Part shown: positions 24,046 to 36,499 of the stretch, piece after piece
Layout of the letters: each line of letters opens with the position of its first letter
Numbering within the stretch: position 1 is the stretch's first letter
Assembly: GCF_003286085.1 (NCBI RefSeq)
Contig: NW_020825298.1
Location: 5,828,001 to 5,892,000, forward strand
From: Drosophila persimilis
Lineage: Eukaryota > Arthropoda > Insecta > Diptera > Drosophilidae
Reading direction: 5' to 3'
Length of the DNA stretch: 64,000 nt
Position numbers and translations under genes: made by a program
The notes under the pieces: generated by a model
Seen by the model: the letters and a program-made list of their open reading frames with translations, nothing else
Databases searched by the model: none
Told to the model about the DNA's origin: nothing

Positions 24046-25737
24046 ACTACAGAAGCTCAGTAGGATCCCTTGGATCCCGTAATCCCCCTCCCACATTGCG
24101 ATGCGTCGTCAAACAATCTTATCATGTACCTTTTTACACAAGAAAACACGAAAAAAACCACAAACCAAAACAGAACCCAACCGATGCTAACAAATCTACC
24201 AAAGTTTAAGGCCAAAATCAACGTTTTCCAAAAACGCAAAAAAAAAACGAAACCAAAGAAACACCAAACAAAACACTCTTGACCTCTCTTAGATAATGCC
24301 AAAAAAAACCAAAAAGGAATGTATTGTAGAAAGGAGAATGAAACTTAGTTAGAAACGAAAATGCATTTTGATGGATTTTGCCACCAAAATTCGTACACGA
24401 ATCCCTTAAAAAACAAACAATTTTACAACTCCCACACGAGAAAGGATGGACCGTGGCGTGGCGTGGCATGTGTTGTGTTGTAGCTAGTGTTTAAGTACCT
24501 ACAATTTACAGTTGCACTTTCAACCAAAGAAACAAAAAATGATATATATATATACTATATAGATAAACGATATATACAGACCTCTATACCAATATCGCGA
24601 ACGCTATTCTTCAAGGCAAGGCTGGGAGAGTTATATACAACCACAAAGTGAGAGATCGTCTTAAACCAAAGGAAAAAATTCTGTATTTACATATATTTAC
24701 AACCGAATCCCCAAAAAAAAAACCAAATACCAAATACGAAAACCCTCAACAACCACAACATATGGTACTTACTATTCATAAGCTATTATACGTGCATATA
24801 TATATGTACCTATACTCGTATATATGTATTAATGAAATTTATAAACAGGTCTTGATCTAAGTCTATAACTTTTGTGGACTAGATACATTTTTCCTAGGCT
24901 AATTACGAAACAATCCAATGAAATTCTTGGAAATCTTCTAATGAAAATTATACCAAAGACGTATAGGAAAGTACGAGTATTTGAAATGACAAACAAACAA
25001 AAAAGAAAGAAATAAAAATGAGAATGGAAAACCAACAAGAAAAACTTTTCATGTGATGTTTAAGGATTTATTATTAAAATGACAGAGAATATTTAATTAT
25101 TATACCTTTATTGTATTTCTAATAATGAATGATAAAAGACAAAACCAAATTAGTGACATACACACGATATTATTCTGAATAAACTTAAATTATCAATACT
25201 TTTTTTCGTTGTACAAATACAAACAACAAATCTATTAAGAATAAATATAATCTCTTTACCACTCAACAAGGCAATAGTTTTTTTTTGTTTTTTAAGGAAA
25301 GTCACCAATATTTACCAATACTTAGATACTCGTAGGCCCAAGACAAAAAGAGAAATATTAAATCTATTTAATCCCTGAGATCCAGACTTTCATAAGTACT
25401 ATTACATACATTTCCCGCTAGTCGTCTATCTGCAAAAATTTTTGTATCCAAACTTTTAAAATACCAAAATGTGAAATAGTAAAGCAGAAGAACAGACGAA
25501 CAGATACAACAAAATAATGAAAATGTGCGTGTGAGCATGTCGCAATTCATGCTTCCATCGTTCGGAGCAACAAAGAAGGCTCTGAAATACATTTTCTAGC
25601 CTAGGAGCTATACCTTACATTTCATTTCATTTCTAAACTGAATATTGTCGGGAGCTTATCATACATTACAGTTTAGTTCCAGTTAACTTAAAAATTTTAT
25701 GTTTCCAGTCAAAAAATTGAATAATTCAAGCTCAGTT
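24046..25737 (+). other. Sulfotransferase 3' UTR and spacer
   Basis: AT-rich, A-rich sequence has AATAAA near 25011, 25177 and 25240, giving a 3' UTR of roughly 1 kb. The rest, up to the small gene at 25738, holds no supported feature. Confidence 0.45.
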
Positions 25738-26016
25738 ATGAGTAACAGGTGAGAGCACTATTCATCTTTTACTATCATTTTAATAACTTTTCTAAACAAC
25801 AGCACAAATCAGAATGGACTGTGGATCCTGCAGTTAATCCAGAACCAAAAGCAGCCCATTACCTATGAGAGGATCATAGCCCTTATCGAAGAAGTAAAAA
25901 AAGAGCCGTTGGATACACAGGAGAAAATAATAATAAATGCCACATTGCGAGCTGGCCTGCGACTTGGCTTTTTTCAACGCGTCGGTAAAAAGTTTTCAGT
26001 GCCAATACTCCATTAG
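25738..26016 (+). CDS. Small two-exon gene, 74-residue winged-helix-like protein
   Basis: This gene was found by reading splice sites. ATG at 25738 starts an 11-base exon (MSN plus two bases) with donor AG/GTGAGA at 25749. A pyrimidine/AAC-AG acceptor at 25801-25802 joins in phase 2 to a 214-base exon ending at TAG 26014-26016. The protein has the layout helix (GLWILQLIQNQ), PITYERIIALIEEV, a charged linker (KKEPLDTQE), then INATLRAGLRLGFFQRVGKKFSVP. This is a compact alpha/beta pattern like small winged-helix proteins, and it resembles the short Drosophila DUF4777-type proteins; I am not certain of the family. ATTAAA at 26057-26062 can serve as poly(A) signal. It lies tail-to-tail with vrille. 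Function is unknown. Confidence 0.68.
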
Positions 26017-26062
26017 AAAATGTCCAATTACTGTATGCAGCTCAAACTAAACCAAAATTAAA

Positions 26063-27060
26063 GCAGTTGATGTACCCATGCCGACAGATAGAATATCACT
26101 TTTCAAATAAACAATATGATTTATCACTTATCACTTATTGGCTATGGCGTGTATGGTTACACCTTTGGATACAAGTCTGTTTGTTAACCGGACTAGCTAA
26201 TTCGCTTGAGGATTCACAACTCGCGACCGCTTCTTATCGAACGCTTTTCAGAACTGATCTCAATTTCTGATCTCGTATATTAGTGAAATCGAAGCCTATG
26301 CTGAAGCCAATCTTCTTGCATTTCAAGAGCGTAGTTCTATTAAGGTTCATTGTTGATGTTTACGTTAACAGATATTAGCAAGTGTGGCGGAGATGTTTAC
26401 ATTTACTGGAGTAGCATGGGGTCTGGCTTATTAATGTTATTGATCGCTCATCGAGTGCGTCATTTGGTTTCGCGGGTCCCACAAGAGTTTTGATAATAAT
26501 ATAATTCTGCTTTTGTCAGGGCTGTCATTCTAACTTATAGCCTTTTTATTCAAGCAAATCAAATATTTCTTTGGCAGATAGATTTGGAGAACTTATTCTA
26601 AATAAGCCTTTAGGAATTTCATTAGTCGAAGAAAACTTTACGGACATTTTGAACAATTATGCTACGTGTAGGCCTAGACTTCAGTAAAAATGTCACAAGA
26701 CTTGATAGATGCCTTTTACAAATATTACTAATAGCCTAAATAACTATTACTAATAGACTTACAAAAATACTGCCCTCAGCAGCATATCCTCAGTACTAGG
26801 CATTAGCTTTTGAGATGGATGATATCATCTGATTATGTATGGTAAGATCCATAGAGCAATTCCAATTGTAACATAGCTTGCATCATCCATTGAAAACATA
26901 CTAAGTACTGAAACTTTTTTTAGCTGGAATACAAAATGCACAAAATGCAATTCGTTTTATTGTTGGACTTCTTAAAGATTTCAGTCACTGCCTAAAAAAA
27001 ACTGTTCCATTCTTGAAGAGATTAAAGTGATCAAAAACGAATATGGATTTCTTTCATCAT
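26063..27060. other. Spacer between the small gene and vrille
   Basis: About 1 kb of AT-rich sequence holds no open reading frame, RNA gene or repeat that I can support. Confidence 0.45.
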
Positions 27061-27107
27061 TATTAAAATGTAGTTTTATTTTCATTGATCAACACAAACG
27101 AGTTATA

Positions 27108-27138
<31 letters not shown>

Positions 27139-28515
27139 TTCCATGTATGTATTTAGTTGGTATAGATTCACATTATATCAATATAGTCATATAGATAGAG
27201 CTGCGTAAGCACAGTAATAGTAATAGTAATTGTAATAGTAATAGTAATAATCATATGTATTTTCTTGTGTGTGTTTCATTCTCTTTCATTTCCTTTGTGT
27301 AGTGTGGCTTTAGCATATGGGTAAATAGTTATTTGTAGAGTTAATACAACTGCAAAGGTGAATGCACGCTCTCACATGGAATACACTGGCTGCTACAACA
27401 CTAATACACATCTACAACAACTACAATATATAGTATATAGTATATGCATATCGAATTGAGTGTGTATTTCCTTTGTTTTTTTCTCAGAGTTTCTTAAACT
27501 TTGATAAAATTTAGTTACAGCGCTACAGCGCCCAAATAAAGCAGCAGCAAAACAATAAATAAATTGGGAACGACAAACATTTTGGGTAGGGAGACATTTT
27601 TAAAATTATTTATTGCAGAATATAGTAGTCGAATATATTACGAATTCTTTTCAGATTTCTTGCATCTCTCAAGTTTTGAATGTGCTTCACGCGTTTCTCT
27701 CTTAAAGGTTAATGTATATGTTTTTTGCTTCACTACGCAATTAAATATAATATAGTATAAAATAAAATAAAATAAGCTTAGCTTGCAACTAAAATTATGT
27801 ACACGATATCGTAGGAATACAGCATATAGCATAATTGTGTAATATGTACAATAGCAAAATACTTAGCAACATTTGTCTGCCTACAAAATATATATGTTCA
27901 ATCTTCAATCTGTGCATAAGGAAACTTTTTGGGACACATAAACGTGTTTTGGTGACCCCGACTCGCGTGGGTCACCAATCTCCTATATAGCGTATACGTT
28001 GAAAGAAAGAAATTCTTGTTGATCTTAGGGATTCATCGTTTAGCTCCGACTTAGACGAGATCTATATAGCTTTAACGCACAGATACATATAAATAGATAC
28101 GCTTTGAGTACACGATTACAGAACAAACACAGATACATTTAAAGTTACAGATACAAACAGAGATAGAGATAGAAATGGAGATAAAAATACATCTTTCGAT
28201 AGATATAAACTCTTCTAATAGTCAACACTCTGGACACTCTCTGGACTCAGGTTAAAAATTCCATTCCTTATATGTAGCTCTGGAGGTACTCTATATATAA
28301 TCGTACTCAAAAATTGTGTGTGATTCGGTATGTGTGTGTCAGGAGAACAACTGGCGCCATGGAACTCTCTCCTCTCCTCTCGCTTCCGCTCTACTCTAAG
28401 CGCTCCGCAAAACTTAACCTCGACTCTGATTCAACCAGAGTCTCTGTCTCTTCGCTCTCTCTCCTCTGCCTTGCTTTCTTTTCTCCTGATCCTGATACTG
28501 CTCTTGCTCCCGTGC
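27061..28515 (-). other. vrille 3' UTR
   Basis: Minus-strand sequence after the vrille stop is AT-rich. AATAAA read on the minus strand (TTTATT on plus) occurs near 27072 and 27607. The region carries a (TAG/TAA)n run at 27210-27250 and (TA)n at 27115-27138. It probably forms a 1-1.5 kb 3' UTR. The exact end is not visible. Confidence 0.45.
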
Positions 28516-31500
28516 CTACTCTGCGAGTGTAATCATGCTCTTGATGCTGGCCATCTCAGACTCGAGGCGCTCCAGCTGCGTCTTCAGCATTTGATCGCGT
28601 TTGACCGTCGATACGACAGTGCCGGCGGCCGCCTCCTTGGGGACCAGCAGCTTGCGCTGGAATTGCGCCGTCCACTCCGCACTGGCGATGGAGATTCCAG
28701 AGTCGCGTTCGTCGCTGGAGTTGTCGCCAGCATCGTTCCAGGCTGGCGGCGAGGCTCGGCTGCAGTTGGGCTCTTGCTTGATGTGCTGCAGGGAGAGCAG
28801 AGCTGTGGCCGCCGCATCCTTGTCGCCCAAGTGAGATTTGTGGCGCAGCTTGAGGGGCAGACAGTTGTTGGCATCGCTGTTGCCAACGCCATGGGGCGGA
28901 CTGTTGCGCTGCAGCTGCAGGGGTGCCAGATGTGTGCCATGGACGTGCGGCTCGAGCTCCTGCTCGTCGTCGCCGGAGCCGGCACCCGAAGAGCCGGACG
29001 AGAGGGCTGAAGAGGCGGGGGAAGATGTTGAGGATGTGGTGGAGGAGAGCATGTGCTCGTAGCTGGGAGAGCAGGCTCGTCGCGACAGGTTCAGCACGCT
29101 GGCTGCGGCTGAAACGGCAACGGAGGAGCTGCTGACCGCATCCACGGCGCTGCTGCTGACGGCTCCCTCCACGCTGTGGCTCCACGCGGCGGCTTCCAGA
29201 TGCTCCTTGTTAATGGCGGCCACATACGGACCCGGTGCGGGCACATACAGCGAAGCACCGGGTGGGGGAGGACCCTGTGCTCCCACGGCAGCGGCGTTAT
29301 AGAGGGCTCCGACAGCCACCGCCTTGCGGAGACTGTCCAGATCCTCGGGCCGCACATTGCGATTGAGCGCCTGCTGGATCTGCACTTGCAGGCTGGCGAT
29401 TGTGTTGGTGGGCGGGCGGTTGTGCGAGTCGATGGGCGGTGAGCTGCAGTCGGCACTGGGTGTGGGCTCCTGCTGCTGTTGTTGCTGTTGCTGTTGCTGC
29501 TGCTGCTGCGGCTGCTGTGGCTGGTAGAGATGCTGGGGCTGGTGTTGGGGTTGGGGCACGACCAGCGTCTGCAGGTGTGATGGCGGCGGTGGTGGAGGCG
29601 CATGCTGAATATGATGGACGCTCTTGACAGTCGGCTCTACAGAGGACTGACGGCCATTGCCATTGGGGCCGTATATGAGAGGTGTCAGTGGAGCATTTTG
29701 TCCGTTGTAGCCACTGTGGGAGTGTCCGCTGGGCGAGGAGCCACCGTCATCGTTTTGCGACGAGGAGGACGAGGAGCCGCCGCCGCTCATCTTGGCGCGC
29801 TTTGTGTTGCTCAGGACCTGCTCGCTGGTGGGCAGCGAGGCGAGGATCTTCTCCACGCTCACCAGATTCTCGCCAGAGATGTTGAATTTGTCGCGTATGG
29901 CATCCAGCTGGGCCTTCAGCACGTGGTTCTCCTTGGTCAGCTCGATGACGCGCTGCTCGAGCACCATGTCATTGTAGCGACGCTTCTCCCGGCTCCGTTT
30001 GGCCGCCTCGTTGTTGCGGCGCCTGCGGTCCCAGTAGCTCTCGTCCTTTTTGTTGTCCGGCGTGAATTCCCGCTGCTTGCGCTGCGAGAAGAGCTCTTTC
30101 TGGGCGGCCGTCATGGCCGACTGGGGCCCGTTGCCGTTCGGTGAGTTCTTGCCCATCATGTTGTCGCCGTAGCCGTTGCCTTGGGAAAATTTGCCTAGAC
30201 TGTCGGACATGCCGCTGTCATTGGACTGTGGACTGATGGATCCTCCGTACATGGACAGGGGATGCACTGCAAATGGGAATAGAAAGGAGAGATTAGTTAG
30301 ATTGGAAATTGGCTTCTTGGTGTGCTGCTAGATGGACTTACAATTTGTGGCCTCGTTGGAGCTGCCGTTCATCGACAGCGTCGGGGAGATGTTCGTCATG
30401 CGGACGTTGTTCATCATGGAGATCGAGCTGGAGATGGCTTTGTTGTGGCTATTGGTGGGGGTGCCGCTGAGCACTTCGGGCATTGCAGCGTCCTTGTAGA
30501 GCTGCTTTCCTGGATCCCTCAGGGGCGTCAGGTGTGCTCCGCCCGCAGCTAGAGCTAGGGGATGGTGGTGGTGTGGGGCGTACGGGTAGTCCCCGCTGCT
30601 GCCACTCAGCTTGTGCTGGCTATAGTGTTGCAACTGCACTAGTTTCTGGTGCAGATGGTGTTGCTGTTGCTGTTGCGAATTTAGTTGCTGTGTGCGTGCA
30701 ACTGGAATGAGAGAGTAAGGGAATAATTTATAAGTTAACATATTTATTACGATATTTCTTAGTGAATATTTATTTTGGGATCATTCTATCTTTATAAAAA
30801 ACAACCTCCTCTTTTTGACGCCTAAAAACAGGCTAACAAATTGGTAATCATCAATTCTATCCTTATCCATAGATCTTTTGGGCAAACAAAACACCATGGT
30901 GCCAATTTCAGGTCTCAAGATACCGGCTATCTCCTGTTTCTGTCAGAAACACACGGCCACTTATCACATATTTATGACATTTCTTTTATAATGTTATCTC
31001 CTCTAACCGTTATCGGGGTAGTTGGCAAGAGTTCCCACTCAATTCGAAAACCGTTGGGTCCGATGTGTCTAAAGCGATCTCTGCTGGTCTGGTCTGCTCT
31101 GGTCTGGTCTGATGTCGAGGCAGACACAAATAACGGCAAACACTCACACGCAGACTTTCTTTGTTTGATGGTCCTTGCCCTTGCCCCCCAAAAACCCAAC
31201 CCACAAAAAGGGGGGAGGAGAACCAACTCCACTCGAAAATTGCTTTCGTTTTTAGCACAAGCATTTACACAATGATTACGGGGAATGATGCAAGAATCGG
31301 CGAGAATTAGACGACACAGAGGAAGAGAGAGAGAGAGAGAGAACCAGCAACAAAGGCAGACTCACACACACACAGACACAGACGGCGGCGTCGGAACGTA
31401 AACAAGAAATCGCACGTCGGAGATTGGCGTTGGACTGTGTGTGCTCTCGGTCGCATCGTCTCACCCTCACCCTCACCGTGACCATCGAATTGGCATTTAC

Positions 31501-31713
31501 AGTTCAATGTGCTCGCCATCACACACACCCATACACATGCACGACGCTTGTACAGCCAGTCACGTCAGCGGCCAGACGCTGTTAACGTCGACGCTGACGC
31601 CGCAGCTGCCGGCAGGCAACCCCTACGACAACGGCACCCACCCACCCCCAAGAACCTCGACGCAGCAGCAGAGAGCAAGCAACAGAGGAACGACTGCAGT
31701 CGCTGTCGTCTTC

Positions 31714-31748
<35 letters not shown>

Positions 31749-32082
31749 CCTCTGCCTTGACAAAATTCACAAAAACAAAATGACTAAGTGTGCACGGCCA
31801 TCCATGCTGACTCTCTCTCTCTCTCTATCTCTCCCTCCCGCTTTTCATAAGAAATTTGCAAATTTTTGTTCTTTTTCCGATTAACTGGTAACTGTTCTTG
31901 TTCCGATTTGTTGTTGTTTGGTAACACCTACATTGCTGCGACTCCTTGTGGCTGTTCGTGGTATTATCCTGCTTGTAGGGGGTATCCAAATTGTTGCTGT
32001 TCTTCAGAATCAGCAGATTCTTGGTCGTTGCAGCCGCTTTGAAAAAGTTCACTTTTTGCTCCAGCGTGCACACAATCGACAT
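28516..32082 (-). CDS. vri: Vrille, bZIP circadian and developmental transcription factor
   Basis: Vrille represses Clock in the fly circadian loop by binding VRI/PDP1 boxes, and acts in embryonic and tracheal development. Minus-strand exons are 32082-31932 (ATG; MSIVCTLEQKVNFFKAAATT), 30701-30342 and 30266-28516, with phases 1 and 1 and donors GTAGGT and GTAAGT. They give 753 residues, near the known length of the fly protein. The basic region YWDRRRRNNEAAKRSREKRR and leucine heptads (VLEQRVIELTKENHVLKAQL) lie at about residues 245-300 (plus 29905-30048). Poly-Gln, Pro and Ser-rich activation or repression regions follow, with a C-terminal helix ending MASIKSMITLAE. An in-frame ATG at 30741, upstream of the second exon, could start an alternative N-terminus. 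Confidence 0.95.
31716..31747. repeat. (GCT)n microsatellite in the first coding intron of vrille
   Basis: About ten GCT units in a row lie in the intron between 31931 and 30702. It is flanked by GAGAG and CA runs. Confidence 0.85.
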
Positions 32083-33765
32083 AATGTTTCGAAAATATTT
32101 TTATCTCACTTTTCAGTTATTCTTTTCTTTTGTATTGTTCCGGTGGCAGATGCTTAATGATAGTTCCACTGATATTTGCATTCCAAAAATCGAAATTAAT
32201 CCACAAATTAATCACTTTGTTTGTTCCACTTAGAACCACAAAAACTTTCTATGCACTTGGCTTTCGTTCTGGTTTTTTCTTTTTCTGATTTCTTTGACTT
32301 TCTGGCGGGGCCGTGTCTTGTTGCGGATCGCGCACTTGGCCGAATGCTTGTATTAACGGTTCTCGTTGACGTTTTCACTGCTGCTGCTAGTGGTTTCAAC
32401 CGAAATCGCGAGAGCCCCACAACCGCTTTGGACGAACTCTGAAGCGCAATTGAATTTGTAAAAGCATTTCTCCGCTGTCGGTCGCCCGCTTCGACGGCGC
32501 TCGGTCACGTTGGGGCTGCACGCATTCGCTACACGCGACTCCGGTTGCCTCTCAAACAGGTCGCAACATGCTCGACCGCCTTTGGCGCATTCGGGCTGCT
32601 GGTAAAAGTGAAATTTTCCCATCATTGGGGGGCCATCGAACATGTTGCGTCCGGTGCTGCCTGTTGCGCGCGTTGCCAGCGATCACATTGCCGTTGTTGA
32701 GTAATCAGCCGTCCAAATCGTCTGAAATCGTTCTGAGCTGCACATTTGAAACTAGAACGTGATTGCCTGGCCGCTTCTGGTTGCAGGGGGAAAATCGGGG
32801 GCGCTCTTGACGCTGCCATAGGTGACTGGAGGAGGTGCTGTTGGCCGCGTGAGCCCCTCTGCGACAGAGACGGAGAATCCGACTGCTACCGCGACTGATT
32901 CTGGCAGTGTTTATGACAGACTCTGTGTCTGTGTGTGAGCTTTAAGCTGCCATTGGTATTGGTGTGCCAGTTGTAGCGGCGGGGTGACGCAAGCGTCTTA
33001 CACAAAAATATTCAGAGAACAAACACATGATTAGCAATCAAGAATGCAATTACAAACACAAATGCATATGCATATACATATGTATGTACCTTTGATGGAA
33101 GATAGATAGAAGGAGAGCAACGAAAAGAGAACAAAAGAAAAGAAGATGGAGACAACAAACAGGCAAGGAAGCCAAAACAAAAAGTTCTTTATGGAAACAC
33201 TGATTGTCGGTATTAATTTAAAAATGGTAAATGGTTTCATCGATTTAGAATAGGGGTGACTCAAGGAACATAATCTACATTGAACTTTGATTGATTATGC
33301 AATGATTTTCTGCGATTTTCGTGAATTTTTAAAACAAGAATTCCTTGATGAACTTAGTTCAACTTTTGGTGATGAAGCATCATTTATGGCCACTGGGGGT
33401 AGTCCAAAAACGGCTGATGTACCGGAAAAAAGGAGTTTCAGAGGAATGGAGAAAGATCTTTGAAGACTGGTTTCAGCGGATGCAAAATTAGAGAATATTT
33501 TGAAAAGCATTAAAATCCCTTTTAACGATATTTTGTTGGTAGGTATTTTGTTGTAGGCTACCCACTGATTTCTACGTATGTATATCCTATCGAATTCAAT
33601 CAAATGATCAATAATGAACACGTTTATAAAGGCATCCGGTACTATTGCCCGCACAGATCTACATAATAAAAATGGAAAAAAAGCAGCATGCAATTAACAG
33701 CCATTCAAATATGGTTATATTTAGTATGTACTCCGTGGAGAGGGAAGTGCGCTCATTTGAACGAT

Positions 33766-33771
33766 CACGTG
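33766..33771. promoter_or_regulatory. CACGTG E-box upstream of vrille
   Basis: This perfect CLOCK/CYCLE-type palindrome lies 1.7 kb upstream of the first vrille coding exon. Vrille is a known CLK/CYC target with several upstream E-boxes. Confidence 0.45.
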
Positions 33772-35435
33772 GCCCCATTCGAGAAGGTAAATACAGATAT
33801 ACGAGTATACTCGTACTTGCAGTCAGAAGTATTACCACTCTGAGGTCTACTCGCATCCTGCTACCAAGCTGTCTGCATGGCCGACCATTACAAAATGATT
33901 TTATACTTTTATATAAATCAATTAATAGACCCTTTGTCAGATAAGGTTATCTCTTGGGGACGGACAAGTAAGTTGCAATTCAAGACCCCAAGAGAAGCCA
34001 GACGACAATATCAAACAAAGACTCTGGCATTTCAACCGGGAAGCAACGGGGAAGGAAGTGGAATTGTGGAAACAGTAAGGTCGGGAGACATTATGTAAGT
34101 TCTGGGACGATACTCGACGACGACTGACTAACACTCGGCAATCAAATATAAGCAAATATGTGAGTATATGTGTACATATACCATTGTGGGACACTATCAA
34201 AACAATGAATTCTATTGAATTCGAATTAAAAAAGTTCTCAAAGGTGATTACAAAACGCCTTCAACTAAAGCGATAACAGACACTGCAAAATGTTTGTCCA
34301 CCAATGAAATAAAAAAGCAAAAGGAAACCACAAAAGAAAAGCTCGTTTCTTGTAGATTTTTTCCATCAAACTTTGCTGAAAAAATAGAAATATAAAAATA
34401 TGTAGCTACAATTCTGGGAATCTTATTGGATTATCTTTTAGAAGGAAGGCTACAAAAAAAGAGAAAGAGCGAGGAAAAGGAAAAAGTGATGATAAAAAGC
34501 ATTGCATACAGCATATGTAATAAGTTTTATCTCCCGGTCTTTTCTGGGAACAGGAAGAGCATTCTTATTGGATGATATTTATGCTGTAAGAACAGTGCAT
34601 ATCAGTTCTACGAAACAATTGTTGAGCTGGTAATATATCAACCAGTTTTGTTTATGAAAATCACTGAAAATTTTTGTATTTAGTGGAGTTCCCCGGAATA
34701 AAATTAAATTAATGGCATGTGAACAAAACTCTTTTGAATTATTTAGAAAAAATATTATTAAAAGTAATTAACATATTTTGGGCATAAATATATTTCTAAG
34801 AGTTTCAAAGAAGATTTACAAGTTTATGCTTGTTTTATTACACAATAAAATTGTGTGAACAAGGGGTATATGAGGCAAATTCATTGTGATTATATGGAGG
34901 ATTTTGTCAAAATATATTTGAACCATGCATCACTGATTGAACTATAGAATCATCAATCAATGAACAATAAGACACTAAAGAAAGAGGTTAGTGCTAAGAT
35001 TAGTTGGACACGGTTCTTAGACTAATAGTTTCGACTGTTGTTGGAGATCCTTAATTTCCCCCTGTCTTAACAGGATGTGGATTCAAGCTACCATATCCGT
35101 CTTGGTAATATCTCTTCTATCAATGGAATGGAGGGACATGGAAACTAGTTTTAGAATTCAGCCAGAACTTACGAGTACTCAAGTCCGCCTTCCGTTTTCT
35201 CGTCACACATCGTTCTACAGTCCCAGACAGCTCTGAGCAACAAAACCAACAACATTTACCCCATCCACCTGTTACCTAACACTCACTTGACCCCTTCCAC
35301 CCTTCCAGCCGGTTCCAGCTGGTTGTCCGTACTAACTAAATAATCTCAGACGAATTTCAAGCAGCTCTGCCGCCGCCGCTGCCGCCGGCGCTGCTAATCA
35401 TGAACAAATCCCAGTTACGCGATCAAAGCGATATC

Positions 35436-35459
35436 CACGTGAGGGAGTAGATTCACGTG
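35436..35459. promoter_or_regulatory. Paired CACGTG E-boxes upstream of vrille
   Basis: Two perfect CACGTG palindromes at 35436-35441 and 35454-35459 are spaced 18 bases apart. Such close pairing is typical of clock-controlled enhancers. They probably lie in the first intron or upstream of an internal promoter of vrille. Confidence 0.55.
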
Positions 35460-36202
35460 TACGAACCAATCGTGTTTATTTTCGTACCCTACCTTGCCGC
35501 TGCTCCTCCAGGCCACCCACCCCTTTCAAGGTGCAGTCCAAGTGTTCTAAGTAAGTATATTAGTGGTCTCCATGCGACTAGTTCTGTTTTAATTTGAGAT
35601 AAATCAGTTGGAAAGAGTATGATTTAATTTGATTTCCTTAAATTCCCATAAAATAAAAATTTTGTAGACCTTGTGAAATATTAGTATAAGGATATAATGC
35701 TTGGAAAACATACACAAATATACTCGAACACAAAATGAGTGATATCTATTCTGGAGCACCTCCCATATTACACCCTTAACAATTAGTATTTATAGGCTCA
35801 AAGTGAGTATGCACTAACATTTTACCCAGGGAATATGGAAGAGCCTCGAATAAATCACCCACACTCACGCACGCACGCAAGCACGCACACAATCAGCGCT
35901 CTCCCATTGGCTGCAGGGAGAAAGAAAGAATGCAGGACAGAGTGTGAGAGTGAGAGAGAGAGTGCGAACAGTTACAACGCCAACGCAAGCGTTGACGCTG
36001 ACGCTGACGTTGAACTACAGCCAGAAAGAACGCCAAAAAAGGTTACGAAACGTCGCCGACAGCTGCAAGAACAACAACGTAATAGAAGCTATCGCCCCAG
36101 CATTCCCCCTGCCTTTCCACACACACCCACGGAGCAGAGACCCAGAGCAATATCCCCCCGCACCGCACCGCACCACCCCGCACTGCACTGCACTGGCATC
36201 GG

Positions 36203-36282
36203 CAGTCAAGTTATAGCAACGCGACAGCTATTTATACCGAGAGGCGCGCGACGCTGACGCTCGCACCCGCCTCGGTCACGTG
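36203..36282 (-). promoter_or_regulatory. Candidate vrille promoter: TATA box plus E-box
   Basis: On the minus strand CACGTG (36282-36277) is followed 40 bases later by TATAAATAG (36236-36228), which predicts a start near 36.2 kb. The region is GC-rich. A GTGAGT donor at 35868-35863 could end a leader exon of about 340 bases that splices toward the coding exons. The transcript itself is inferred. Confidence 0.5.
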
Positions 36283-36499
36283 TTGGGGAATGTGCCCAGG
36301 CCCGGCAGCGACGTCAGCGGCAGCAGTGCAACGCTCCCGAGAGCGAAGCGGCCCGCCGCAGCAGCTCACATGTTGGCGACTTGAGTCGAGCTGCAATTTA
36401 ACGTGTTTTCCACTTATTGCGCGATTCTTGAAGAACATTTCCACGCTATTGTTGCCATTATGTGTCCACCACCCTGTGTCTTTCCATCCAATATAATAT

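Noticed and set aside
33302..33463. 53-codon ATG frame (MIFCDFREFLKQ...) that continues about 30 codons after its TGA
   Set aside because: It looks somewhat protein-like and may be a pseudogene fragment, but there is no recognisable family, splice structure or promoter. The opposite-strand 132-codon frame over the same bases is its shadow.
33877..34098. 73-codon frame on plus upstream of vrille
   Set aside because: No homology recognised, ordinary AT-rich context and no splice partner.
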